Assembly: GCF_028994805.1 (NCBI RefSeq)
Contig: NZ_JAJQQP010000001.1
Span: forward strand, 124,001 to 188,000
Origin: Promicromonospora iranensis
Lineage (GTDB): Bacteria > Actinomycetota > Actinomycetes > Actinomycetales > Cellulomonadaceae
Reading direction: 5' to 3'
Length of the DNA stretch: 64,000 nucleotides
The position numbers and the translations under genes are program-made. How positions within the stretch are numbered: position 1 is the first letter of the stretch; each line of letters begins with the position of its first letter. Shown piece by piece: positions 42,395 to 50,446 of the stretch. The notes under the pieces were generated by a model, which worked only from the letters and a program-made list of their open reading frames with translations, made no database searches and had not been told where the DNA came from.

Positions 42395-44509
42395 ATGCAT
42401 GCCACCGTATCCCCACCCACGCCCACGCCCCCGCCCACGCCGACGCCCCCGCCCGCCCGTCCGCACCTCACCGAGGTGCACGGCATGCGAGGTCTCGCTC
42501 TCCTGCTCGTGGTCCTCTTCCACCTCTTCGGCGGCGGACGGGTCTCCGGCGGCGTCGACGTCTTCCTCGTCGTCTCCGGGTTCCTCGTCACCGGGTCGCT
42601 CGTCCGGCGCGCCGAGACCGGCAGCCTCCGGCTCGGCTCGGTCTACGCGCGGAACCTGGCCCGCCTGGCACCGCCGGCCCTGGTGGTGCTCGCCGCCGTG
42701 GCCGTCGCCGCGTGGACGTTGCTCCCCACCGGGCGGTGGCTGGAGATCTGGCGGCAGGTCATCGCCTCCGGCCTCTACGTCGAGAACTGGGACCTGATCG
42801 CGAACACCCTCTCCTACGGTGCCGCCGGCCCGGCGGTCAGCCCGCTCCAGCACTTCTGGTCGCTGTCCGTCCAGGGACAGTTCCTGCTCGCCTGGCCGCT
42901 CGTGGTGCTCGTGGTGGCGTGGCTGTGCCGGCGGGCACGGACCGGGGTGCGGCGGCAGCTCGTGGTCCTCGTCGCGCTCGCGTCCGCCACCTCGTTCGCC
43001 TACGCGCTGTACCTCACCCAGGTCCTGCAGCCCACCGCGTACTTCCACACGGGTACCCGGTTCTGGGAGCTCGGTGTCGGCGCGCTGCTCGCGCTCGTCC
43101 CGCTGCGCGGTGCCGGCGGCCTGCGTGCCCTGGGCGCCTGGGCCGGCCTCGGCCTCATCGTGTCCTCGGGCTTCCTGCTCGACGGCGGGACGCTCTTCCC
43201 CGGCCCGTGGACGCTGTGGCCCGTGACAGGCGCGCTGCTGGTGCTCGCGGGCGCCGGCACGACCGTGGCGTGGGGTCCGCGCCGCCTGCTGGAGCTGGCA
43301 CCGCTGCGGTTCGTCGCCGACATCTCGTACGAGCTGTACCTGTGGCACTGGCCCGTGCTCATCTTCTACCTGGCCCTCCGGGGCTTCCCGGCGGTGGGTG
43401 TCCGGGGTGCGGCCCTCGTGCTCGCCGCGTCGCTGGTCCTCGCGTGGGTCACCCGCCAGCTGGTCGCCCGCCCCGTGGGACTCGCGCTACCACGCACCAT
43501 GGGCCCGGCACGCGCGGGCGGCACCCTGCTGGCGGCCGGCGTCGCGACGGCGCTCGTCGTGGTGCCCACGTTCGCGGCGAGCGTCGACCTGCGGAACCGG
43601 GAGGTCGCAGCGCTGGAGGCGCTCCAGCATCTCGGCCCCGCGTACACGGGCGCCCAGGCGCTGGCCGCCCCACGGCCGCGGACCACGCCGAACGCCTCGC
43701 ACACAGGGAACGCGGCCACCCTCCAGGAGGCGGCCGACGAGATGCCCGTGCGCCCCGACCCCGAGCTGGCGAAGACCGACGAGACCCGTGTGGACCACAA
43801 CCAGGAGTGCGTCCAGGTGCACGGCGACGGCCCTGGACTCGACCAGGTCCGGATGTGCACCCTTCATGACCCGGCCGAGCCGACCCGGACGGTGCTCGTC
43901 GCCGGCGGGTCGCACACCTACCAGTGGGCAGCGGCGGTGAACCGCGTGGCGCGGGAGAACGGCTGGCGGGTACTGGTCGCCGGCAAGGGGCAGTGCCGCC
44001 TGATGTACGAGCCGGTGCCGACCGACGACTGCGGGCGCTGGAGCGCGAACGTGCTGGCTGCCGCCGGCTCCCTGGATCCGGACGCGGTGTTCGTGACCGG
44101 CAGCCGCACCCACGAGGACCGGCGGGAGTTCGTCGTCCCTGTGGAGGTCGCGGCGTGGCAGCAGCTCGATGCCGTCGGCATCCCGGTGGTCACGATCCGG
44201 GACAACCCGAGGTTCCGCTGGAGCCCTCCGAACTGCGTCCGCGACAACGGCCGGGACGCCGCGCGGTGCGCCACGGACCGGTCGGACGTGTTCGCGGAGC
44301 GCAACCCGGTGCAGACCTTCCCGGGCATGCCCGCGTCCGCCGGGCACGTGGACCTCTCGGACGCACTCTGCGAGCCCCGCTCGTGCCCGCCCGTGGTTGG
44401 GAACGTGATGGTCTACCGGGACGGCTCGCACCTGACGGCCACCTATCTGCGCAGCCTCACCCCCGCGCTCGACAAGGCGGTGCGGCAGGCGGCACCCTGG
44501 CTGTACTGA
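42395..44509 (+). CDS. Acyltransferase-3 membrane protein with extracytoplasmic SGNH domain (OatA-like)
   Basis: 704-residue membrane protein. After a Pro/Thr-rich N-terminus, the acyltransferase-3 domain (about 30-390) has some ten hydrophobic helices, with EVHGMRGLALLLVVLFH as the catalytic His region and LYLWHWPVLIFY. The C-terminal 300 residues form an SGNH domain with VAGGSHTYQWA (Ser) and the closing DGSHLTATYLRSL (Asp, His). Family knowledge: OatA-like proteins O-acetylate peptidoglycan or surface polysaccharides. The ATG at 42395 is taken. It has no evident link to the sugar genes. Confidence 0.88.
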   Translation: MHATVSPPTPTPPPTPTPPPARPHLTEVHGMRGLALLLVVLFHLFGGGRVSGGVDVFLVVSGFLVTGSLVRRAETGSLRLGSVYARNLARLAPPALVVLAAVAVAAWTLLPTGRWLEIWRQVIASGLYVENWDLIANTLSYGAAGPAVSPLQHFWSLSVQGQFLLAWPLVVLVVAWLCRRARTGVRRQLVVLVALASATSFAYALYLTQVLQPTAYFHTGTRFWELGVGALLALVPLRGAGGLRALGAWAGLGLIVSSGFLLDGGTLFPGPWTLWPVTGALLVLAGAGTTVAWGPRRLLELAPLRFVADISYELYLWHWPVLIFYLALRGFPAVGVRGAALVLAASLVLAWVTRQLVARPVGLALPRTMGPARAGGTLLAAGVATALVVVPTFAASVDLRNREVAALEALQHLGPAYTGAQALAAPRPRTTPNASHTGNAATLQEAADEMPVRPDPELAKTDETRVDHNQECVQVHGDGPGLDQVRMCTLHDPAEPTRTVLVAGGSHTYQWAAAVNRVARENGWRVLVAGKGQCRLMYEPVPTDDCGRWSANVLAAAGSLDPDAVFVTGSRTHEDRREFVVPVEVAAWQQLDAVGIPVVTIRDNPRFRWSPPNCVRDNGRDAARCATDRSDVFAERNPVQTFPGMPASAGHVDLSDALCEPRSCPPVVGNVMVYRDGSHLTATYLRSLTPALDKAVRQAAPWLY

Positions 44510-44537
44510 CGCCGGCTGCCCGCGGCGCGCGGCGGGC

Positions 44538-45041
44538 TCACGGCGCGTGGCGGGTCTGGGCGTAGGTGCCCTTGGTGAACGCCAGGACCTTTGTCGGGTC
44601 CACGGCGAAGACCAGGGCGGGACCCCCGACGTCGTTGCGGAAGACACCGTCGCCCACCTCGTACGCCCACTGCCCGTCCCACTTGGTGCGCCAGGCCGCC
44701 GCGAGCCGCTCCAGCGTCGCGGAGTCGGTGACGCGGTAGGCGGGGCCCTCGACCACGACGTCGACACCCTCGTCCCAGGTGTCGCGGCCCGCGGTGAGCA
44801 CGACGTTCGGGTTGGCGGCGAGGTTGACCGCCTTCTGCTCCTCGGGACCCGTCGCGAAGTGCAGCGCACCGTCGAGCCAGACGGCGACCAGCGGTGTGAC
44901 GTGCGGGCGGCCGTCGGCACGTACCGTGGTCAGCCAGGTGATCTGGGCGTTCTCGAGCACCTCCTGCGTCGCCTGCCAGCTGGTCGGCTCGGCGCCGGGG
45001 GCGCTGAACCGGGCGTCGAGAGTGGTCACGGGGTCGTTCAT
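44538..45041 (-). CDS. Pyridoxamine 5'-phosphate oxidase-like flavin/F420-binding protein
   Basis: 167-residue split-barrel protein of the PPOX superfamily: ITWLTTVRADGRPHVTPLVAVWLDGALHFATG, then NPNVVLTAGRD and a C-terminal VFAVDPTKVLAFTKG. The actinobacterial branch often binds F420 or FMN and acts as an oxidoreductase or general stress protein. The start ATG at 45041 has GAGGAG upstream. Single gene; convergent with the acyltransferase gene. Confidence 0.82.
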   Translation of the reverse strand: MNDPVTTLDARFSAPGAEPTSWQATQEVLENAQITWLTTVRADGRPHVTPLVAVWLDGALHFATGPEEQKAVNLAANPNVVLTAGRDTWDEGVDVVVEGPAYRVTDSATLERLAAAWRTKWDGQWAYEVGDGVFRNDVGGPALVFAVDPTKVLAFTKGTYAQTRHAP

Positions 45042-45100
45042 GATCCTGCTCCTCAAGTTGGTGCGGAGAGCTCGATGCCGAACCGGTCAGGATCCTCCCC

Positions 45101-45160
45101 TTCGAGGTCTATCTTTCTCCGCTCTGAATCGGTTCAAAGCGGAGAAAGATAGACCTCGAA
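45101..45160. terminator. Long perfect hairpin, family B, between PPOX and YnfA genes
   Basis: The arms 45101-45123 and 45138-45160 pair perfectly over 23 bases (core TTCGAGGTCTATCTTTCTCC). The apex TGAATCGGTTCA is itself a 12-base dyad. The remaining sequence of the 291-base gap 45042-45332 shows no gene or other clear signal. Confidence 0.6.
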
Positions 45161-45332
45161 AAGGAGTGACGGTCGACTGTCACCAGGTCTGACCGGCGGC
45201 GAGCCCGGAAGTCATCGGAGCTGTGCTCGTCGGCGCGCCGGACCGGGAGCTGGTACCGGTCACAGACGATCGCCGAGGGCCGGACCAGAGGTCGGCCGGC
45301 TGGAGGAGAGGTCCGGTCAGGTGGCCTGGCGG

Positions 45333-45674
45333 CTAGCCCGCTGCTCCGCGCGGCGCGTACATGATGATCGCGACGCCGACCAGGCAGATCAGCGCCCCTG
45401 TCACGTCCCAGCGGTCGGGGCGGAAGCCGTCGACGACCATGCCCCAGACCAGCGAGCCGGCCACGAAGACGCCGCCGTAGGCCGCCAGGATGCGGCCGAA
45501 GTTCGCGTCGGGCTGCAGGGTCGCGAAGAACCCGTACAGGCCCAGCGCGATCACGCCGGCGCCGATCCACAGCCAGCCCCGGTGCTCGCGGACGCCCTGC
45601 CAGACGAGCCAGGCGCCGCCGATCTCGAACAGAGCGGCGGCGAGGAACAGGATGATCGAGCGTGTGACGTTCAT
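45333..45674 (-). CDS. YnfA-family four-helix membrane protein
   Basis: 113 residues with four hydrophobic helices. The family signatures are [47 protein letters not shown] and the end [24 protein letters not shown]. The YnfA family is related to small multidrug-resistance transporters; its substrate is not established. The ATG overlaps the stop of the upstream MerR-type regulator by 4 bases (ATGA), so the two are co-translated and metal- or toxicant-induced efflux is a reasonable inference. Confidence 0.88.
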   Translation of the reverse strand: MNVTRSIILFLAAALFEIGGAWLVWQGVREHRGWLWIGAGVIALGLYGFFATLQPDANFGRILAAYGGVFVAGSLVWGMVVDGFRPDRWDVTGALICLVGVAIIMYAPRGAAG

Positions 45675-46408
45675 CGAGCGCTGCCCGCCGCCTCGGGCAG
45701 CAGGTCGGCAAGCATGGACCCGGCTCCTGGTGGGGCGGTGAGGGTCAGATCGAACGTCGAGCCGTGCAGGTCGAAGCGGATGGCGTAGAACGCACAGCAC
45801 GTCTGCTCCGCCACCGCGAGGCCGGTCGCGCGGTCGAGGGCCGACGTCGGCAGCGTCGCCCGTACGCCGCCCTCCACGTCGACCCGCGGAGCTCCCGCGA
45901 GCAGCTCGCGCCACTCCTCGACCCGTGCCGAGTAGTCGCCGGAGCCGAGCGTGCAGGCGATCGGTCCCGGGGCGGCTCCAGCCATCGGCAGGCTCGGGCC
46001 CGGGTGGTCGAGATCGCTGCAGCAGCTGTCGCACGGCTCGTCGCGGTCAGGCAGAGCGTCGAGCCGCCCGACGGCGGTCGCCAGCGCCGAGCGCAGGTCC
46101 TCGAGGCCGCGCTCTCGCTCGGCCACCTCCACGGCACGCTCGACGAGCATCGGACGGTACCTGGCCCGCACGCTCTGGCACGGCTCGGACTCCCACGCGT
46201 CGGCGAGCTCCCGCACCGCAGCGAGCGGCAGGCCCAGCTGCTTGGCCTGTGCGATGAAGGCCAGCCGGCCCACAGCAGCGGGGCCGTAGACCCGGTAGCC
46301 GTTGCTCGAGCGCCCCGCCGGCAACAGCCCTTCGGCCTCGTAGTACCTCAGGGCCGACGTCGAGACACCGCTGCGGGCCGACAGCTCGGAGATCTTCATC
46401 CCGTCCAT
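45671..46408 (-). CDS. MerR-family regulator with cysteine-rich C-terminal extension
   Basis: 245-residue activator-type regulator. The N-terminal 70 residues are a MerR winged helix ([26 protein letters not shown]). The dimerisation helix carries the PCQSVRARY motif and a [10 protein letters not shown] cluster near 130. A C-terminal domain of about 100 residues ([35 protein letters not shown]) adds further Cys pairs, suggesting a metal or organometal sensor domain beyond ordinary MerR size. The ATG at 46408 or 46399 may be used. The palindrome at 46423-46442 is the probable operator. Co-translated with the YnfA gene. Confidence 0.88.
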   Translation of the reverse strand: MDGMKISELSARSGVSTSALRYYEAEGLLPAGRSSNGYRVYGPAAVGRLAFIAQAKQLGLPLAAVRELADAWESEPCQSVRARYRPMLVERAVEVAERERGLEDLRSALATAVGRLDALPDRDEPCDSCCSDLDHPGPSLPMAGAAPGPIACTLGSGDYSARVEEWRELLAGAPRVDVEGGVRATLPTSALDRATGLAVAEQTCCAFYAIRFDLHGSTFDLTLTAPPGAGSMLADLLPEAAGSAR

Positions 46409-46422
46409 GTCACGACGGTAAT

Positions 46423-46442
46423 CCTTCGAGTCGACTCGAAGG
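46423..46442. promoter_or_regulatory. MerR-type operator palindrome
   Basis: CCTTCGAGTCGACTCGAAGG is a perfect 20-base palindrome 15 bases before the regulator start. This is the dyad form seen between the -35 and -10 boxes of MerR promoters; the regulator probably controls its own operon here. Confidence 0.7.
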
Positions 46443-46455
46443 TCAAGCTCCGTGA

Positions 46456-46692
46456 TCAGCCCGCGTCGAACCGCTCCTCGCCCTCCAGGTCGGGATCGTC
46501 CTTGGGGTGCTCGCCCGGGATCGCCTGCTCGTCCGTGTCGGCGTCCGGGTCCTCCGGCTCCGGGACCTCGCGAGGCCCGGGATTCGCGCGGCCCTCGATG
46601 TCGTCGTCCGTGGAGACAGGATCGACACGCGGTCCGGGGTTGGTCTGCGGAACCGGTGCGTCGTCGGTCCGGTGGCCCTCGTTCTCGCTCAT
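46456..46692 (-). CDS. Small acidic hypothetical protein
   Basis: 78 residues, strongly acidic and rich in Asp, Glu and Pro, with no hydrophobic segment. NPGPR occurs twice (TNPGPRVDP and ANPGPREVP). It is probably intrinsically disordered. A strong GGAGGGAG stands before the ATG at 46692, which supports it being a real gene. Function not recognised. Confidence 0.6.
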   Translation of the reverse strand: MSENEGHRTDDAPVPQTNPGPRVDPVSTDDDIEGRANPGPREVPEPEDPDADTDEQAIPGEHPKDDPDLEGEERFDAG

Positions 46693-46813
46693 GCTGCGCT
46701 CCCTCCGGCTCGGTGGTGCGGCGGCGTGACCGTGGAGACGACCACGCCACCGCTCCTCGACGGTACGGCGGCGGCATCCCGCTCGCATCCAGGTGTCGTG
46801 AGACCGGTCCGTC

Positions 46814-47734
46814 CTACAGCGGCGTGTCCCCCGGGACCTTGAGGTCCTGCACCCGGGCGCGCGCCGGCAGACCGATGTCCCAGAACTCGATGGTCTGCAG
46901 CACCCAGAAGAGGGCGAAGATCAGCATCATCACCGTCTCGACCACGAACAGCGTCTGCGGGAACAGGTCCGGCAGATACCGGTCGAGGACCACCATGGTG
47001 GCCAGGCCCACCACGAGCACGGCCGCCATCACCACCGCGATCCACCGGTACCAGACCCGGTACGCCCGGGCGGACATGCCGCGCAGCCGTTCGAGCGCCT
47101 GGGCGGTGACCGCATGGTCCGAGCCGTTGATCCAGGCGACGGCCACGAGGCAGCCGAACAGCAGGACCGCCGCCGAGTAGTGCGCCGCGGTCAGGAAGCT
47201 CGCGGGCCAGGCCAGCAGCCAGACGCCGGTCCCCGCCCACGCCACCCAGGTGAGCCACAGGTCCCAGCCCTCGCGGCGGCCCAGGTCGTGCCGTCGGGGC
47301 CAGGTCGACAGGAGCAGGACGACACCACCGACCAGGAGCAGCGTGCCCACGTTGTTGCCCACCCGCTCCGGCACGTCCAGGCAGTACGGCTCGGCCGTGC
47401 ACATCGCGGCGTCGAGCGGCGTCGGGACCAGCGCCACGGCCACCGCGGACATGCCCGCGAAGTTGAGCAGCACCTCCTCGGCCCCGCGTCGGCCCTTGAT
47501 CGCGATCAGGCACGTGCCGATCGCCACCAGCGTGCCCACGAAGATGCTCTGCACCGGCGAGTAGAAGTACGCGCTGATCGACGCGTGCCACCACTCCTCG
47601 CCCGAACCGAGCCGACCGTGGTCGCGGACGATCTGCATCGTCAACGACACGAACAGCACCAGCACCACCGCCACGATCGCCACCCGCAGATAGCGGTAGG
47701 TCAGCCGTACCGGGTCCCCCTGCTTGATCGCCAT
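46814..47734 (-). CDS. Polytopic membrane protein of unknown function
   Basis: 306 residues with about seven to eight hydrophobic segments (for example LRVAIVAVVLVLFVSLTMQI, VGTLLLVGGVVLLLSTW and VVMAAVLVVGLATMVVLD). The loop EEWWHASISAYFYSPVQSIFVG and the Cys pair in AAMCTAEPYCLDVPERV resemble DUF998/DUF2254-like actinobacterial proteins only in general layout; no family is assigned. The ribosome site is weak. Single gene between the small acidic protein and the phosphoesterase. Confidence 0.7.
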   Translation of the reverse strand: MAIKQGDPVRLTYRYLRVAIVAVVLVLFVSLTMQIVRDHGRLGSGEEWWHASISAYFYSPVQSIFVGTLVAIGTCLIAIKGRRGAEEVLLNFAGMSAVAVALVPTPLDAAMCTAEPYCLDVPERVGNNVGTLLLVGGVVLLLSTWPRRHDLGRREGWDLWLTWVAWAGTGVWLLAWPASFLTAAHYSAAVLLFGCLVAVAWINGSDHAVTAQALERLRGMSARAYRVWYRWIAVVMAAVLVVGLATMVVLDRYLPDLFPQTLFVVETVMMLIFALFWVLQTIEFWDIGLPARARVQDLKVPGDTPL

Positions 47735-47792
47735 GCGCTTACTGTGGCCCACGTGCCGCAGAGCGGACAATGTTGCGCCGCCCCACCGACCG

Positions 47793-49472
47793 CTACCTCG
47801 TCAGCGGGTTGGGGATGGTCACCGACCGGACCACGTCGTTGACCTCGTTGTCCGGCGTGCGGTCGTCGACGGGGCCGAAGTCGCGGGCCTCGACCACCAC
47901 CCGGTCGCGGAACACGTCGACGGTGAGCCCGCGGTTGATGTCGCGCGTCACCACCTCCCTGATACCCGACGTGCTCTCCCCGCGCGCGTCCCACTCCACC
48001 TGGACCGCGCCGGTGTTCACCGTCCAGAAGCCGTCCGGGTGGCCCCCCGCCGTGCGGCGCTGCACCGCCCAGTCACCGAGCTCGAACGGGTAGTGCGTGT
48101 GCCCGCTGAACAGGATCGTGTTGGGGTGGGCGCCGAGCAGCTCGGTCAGCTCGTCGTTGTACTGGTAGCTGTCGCTGTACCAGGGGATCCACGACGCCGA
48201 GACCGTGTCGCCGAGCGGGAAGTGCGAGATCACCAGCACCTGCTTGTCGCGCTCGGACCAGTACGCGAGCCGCTCGCGCAGCCACTCGACCTGCTCGCGG
48301 GACATCGGCACCTCCGGCGGGCGCGCCGCCTCCTGGCCGAGGACCAGCACCGGTACGTCGCCGCCCGAGCCCTCCAGCAGGTACTCGTCCCACACCCGGT
48401 CCCGCTCCGCGAAGTTCAGGAACCGGTCGCGCAGGGTCTCCCACGACTCGCCCGTGTAGCTCTCGTGGTTGCCGATCGCCGCCACCACCTGCTCCGGCAG
48501 GACGTCGGCCGCACCGGCCATGACGTCGTCGACCTCCCGCCACTGCGCCGCCGAGCCCGAGTCGACGATGTCGCCCACCATCAGCAGCCCGGCCGGGTCG
48601 GGGCGGACGGCGTCGAGGTCGCGCAGGGCGTGGCCGAGGTCGTCCGGGTCGCCCTGGATGTCGCTGAGCACCCATGCCGTCGTCGGGTCGCCGCTCGCCG
48701 GGGGCAGGGCCGCCCGGACCGCCACGGAGTCGATCGCCCAGTACCAGGAGTTCGCGCCGGCGGTGAAGTGCCAGCGGAAGACCGCCCGCTTCGCGCCCCG
48801 CGGCACGTCGACCGGCAGCGACTCGGTGGCGTTCAGCAGTGCGCCGTCGTAGTCGTCGGTGACCGTGGAGCTGTCGTAGCGGACCAGCTCGGTCTCCGCG
48901 CCGCCGTCGAACGCGACCGTGACCCGGCCGGTCTGCCCGGCCCAGCCCCGGTAGTGCGAGTCGAAGGTGAGCTCGACCCGGTCGCGGCCCTTGACCTTGA
49001 CCGGCGCGGAGGCCAGCGTCGTCGCGTAGTCGCCCGGCGCGCCGGCGCCGTCGGCGAACTCGTCCGAGTCGGCCACGGCGATCACGTCCTGCGCGCGGGC
49101 GAACCGGTAGCGCATCTGGTCCTCGGCGTCGGTCCAGAAGTCACGGGTGGTGAACGACCAGCCGCGCCACTCCTCGACGCCGCCGTCCGCCATGTCCGGG
49201 CCGTTCTCGACGGACCAGCCCCGGGGAGCGGTGTGCGTGAAGCCCACGACGCCGTCCTCGATGCCCGGGTCCTCGGCACGCGGCAGCAGGTCGTCGGCGA
49301 GGGAGTCGAAGCTCTCCCGGTACAGCACACCGTCGGTGGCCCGGGTGTCGGGCTGCCCGTCCGGGCGGGCGGGGCCGGCCAGGGCGGTGCCCACGGTGCC
49401 AGCGGCGAGCAGGCTCGCCCCCACCAGCACGGCTGCCGTGCGTCGGGTCCGAGCGTGGAAGGTGGAGGTCAT
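47793..49472 (-). CDS. Secreted calcineurin-like metallophosphoesterase
   Basis: 559-residue exported protein. The signal peptide covers about 1-33 (ending GTALAG). A beta-sandwich region of about 200 residues follows, resembling a lectin-like N-terminal domain. The phosphoesterase domain holds the metal-binding series DIQGD, VGDIVDSG, GNHES, ISHFP and SGHTHYPFE. It probably hydrolyses a phosphomonoester or diester outside the cell. GAGAGG precedes the ATG. Single gene. Confidence 0.86.
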   Translation of the reverse strand: MTSTFHARTRRTAAVLVGASLLAAGTVGTALAGPARPDGQPDTRATDGVLYRESFDSLADDLLPRAEDPGIEDGVVGFTHTAPRGWSVENGPDMADGGVEEWRGWSFTTRDFWTDAEDQMRYRFARAQDVIAVADSDEFADGAGAPGDYATTLASAPVKVKGRDRVELTFDSHYRGWAGQTGRVTVAFDGGAETELVRYDSSTVTDDYDGALLNATESLPVDVPRGAKRAVFRWHFTAGANSWYWAIDSVAVRAALPPASGDPTTAWVLSDIQGDPDDLGHALRDLDAVRPDPAGLLMVGDIVDSGSAAQWREVDDVMAGAADVLPEQVVAAIGNHESYTGESWETLRDRFLNFAERDRVWDEYLLEGSGGDVPVLVLGQEAARPPEVPMSREQVEWLRERLAYWSERDKQVLVISHFPLGDTVSASWIPWYSDSYQYNDELTELLGAHPNTILFSGHTHYPFELGDWAVQRRTAGGHPDGFWTVNTGAVQVEWDARGESTSGIREVVTRDINRGLTVDVFRDRVVVEARDFGPVDDRTPDNEVNDVVRSVTIPNPLTR

Positions 49473-49611
49473 TCCGGGTGCCTCTCGTCGACCTGATACG
49501 TCCGGCGCAGACGCTACGGCCGTGAGGTGTCCACTGCCGGGCCCGGGGTCGACGCCCAGGTGAACGGTGCCGTCCGGGACAGCTGAGCGAGCGGGGTCGG
49601 TCCCGGCGCGA

Positions 49612-50364
49612 TCAGTCGGCGTCCGGCGCCGTGAACCGCTCCTCGACGTCGCGCAGGAGCTTCGCCGCGTTCCGCAGCACGGCGGCGACCCACAGCACCG
49701 ACAGCACGGCGAACGCCACCTCCGTCGCGAGGTAGACGACGCCACCCGCGAGGACCAGCAACGACAGCGTGCCGAGGGTGACGAGCGGCAGTCGGAACAG
49801 GTAGTACATCGACAGCCGCGCGACGTCGCGCGTGCGGAAGTTGAAGAACGACGTGATGACCAGTGCGTTCACACACCACAGCAGGAGCACCAGAAAGACT
49901 CCGAGCAGGATTCCGGCATACCAGTCCGGCACGCCGGTGGCACCGAAGTTCCCCAGGGTGACGCCCAGCACCGCCCCGGCGACGAGTGCCGGCACCCACA
50001 CCCTGAGCACGTCCGCCCAGTTCTGGCGGTAGCCGCGGAAGAACGATCGGGCAGGAGTCAGCCCTTCGGCCCGGAGGCGGTCCCGCAGCCCGTACAGCCC
50101 GGCGGAGAACGCCGGGCCCCACGGCACCAGGCACAGCGCCACCAGCGGCGCGTTGCGCGGGGACCGGTCCAGGAGCAGCAGGGGCAGCGTCCCCGGCAGC
50201 GTCGTCAGGATCATGAGCAGCCCGGTGACCAGGTACCAGTAGATCGCGTTGGTCACGCGGGACAGCGGACCCTCGCCGAACTCGGGACGCCCGGCCGGTG
50301 GGGCCGGCCGCTCCGTCGGCCAGTGCAGCGGGTCGCGGCGAGGTGTGTCGTCCGGTGTGGTCAC
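49612..50364 (-). CDS. DUF624 (YesL-like) membrane protein
   Basis: 250 residues. A Pro-rich cytoplasmic N-terminus of about 30 residues, then GPLSRVTNAIYWYLVTGLLMILTTLPGTLPLLLLD, typical of DUF624, and four more hydrophobic segments. The cytoplasmic loop RDRLRAEGLTPARSFFRGYRQNW is the conserved family part. The start is a GTG with GAGGGAG upstream. It lies downstream of the GH39 gene and LplABC-type importer, the usual setting for YesL proteins. Second DUF624 gene of the window. Confidence 0.82.
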   Translation of the reverse strand: MTTPDDTPRRDPLHWPTERPAPPAGRPEFGEGPLSRVTNAIYWYLVTGLLMILTTLPGTLPLLLLDRSPRNAPLVALCLVPWGPAFSAGLYGLRDRLRAEGLTPARSFFRGYRQNWADVLRVWVPALVAGAVLGVTLGNFGATGVPDWYAGILLGVFLVLLLWCVNALVITSFFNFRTRDVARLSMYYLFRLPLVTLGTLSLLVLAGGVVYLATEVAFAVLSVLWVAAVLRNAAKLLRDVEERFTAPDAD

Positions 50365-50395
50365 TCGCTCGTTCTCCCTCTCATGTGGCTCCCTG

Positions 50396-50425
50396 CTCCG
50401 ACCGGCTCCGATCGGCTCCGACCGG
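50396..50425. repeat. Three 10-base direct repeats upstream of DUF624
   Basis: CTCCGACCGG, CTCCGATCGG and CTCCGACCGG follow each other without spacing, 32 bases before the DUF624 start. The middle unit contains the palindrome CCGATCGG. Possible regulator site or slippage product. Confidence 0.4.
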
Positions 50426-50446
50426 TACAGCCTGGCGGCGAGGCCG

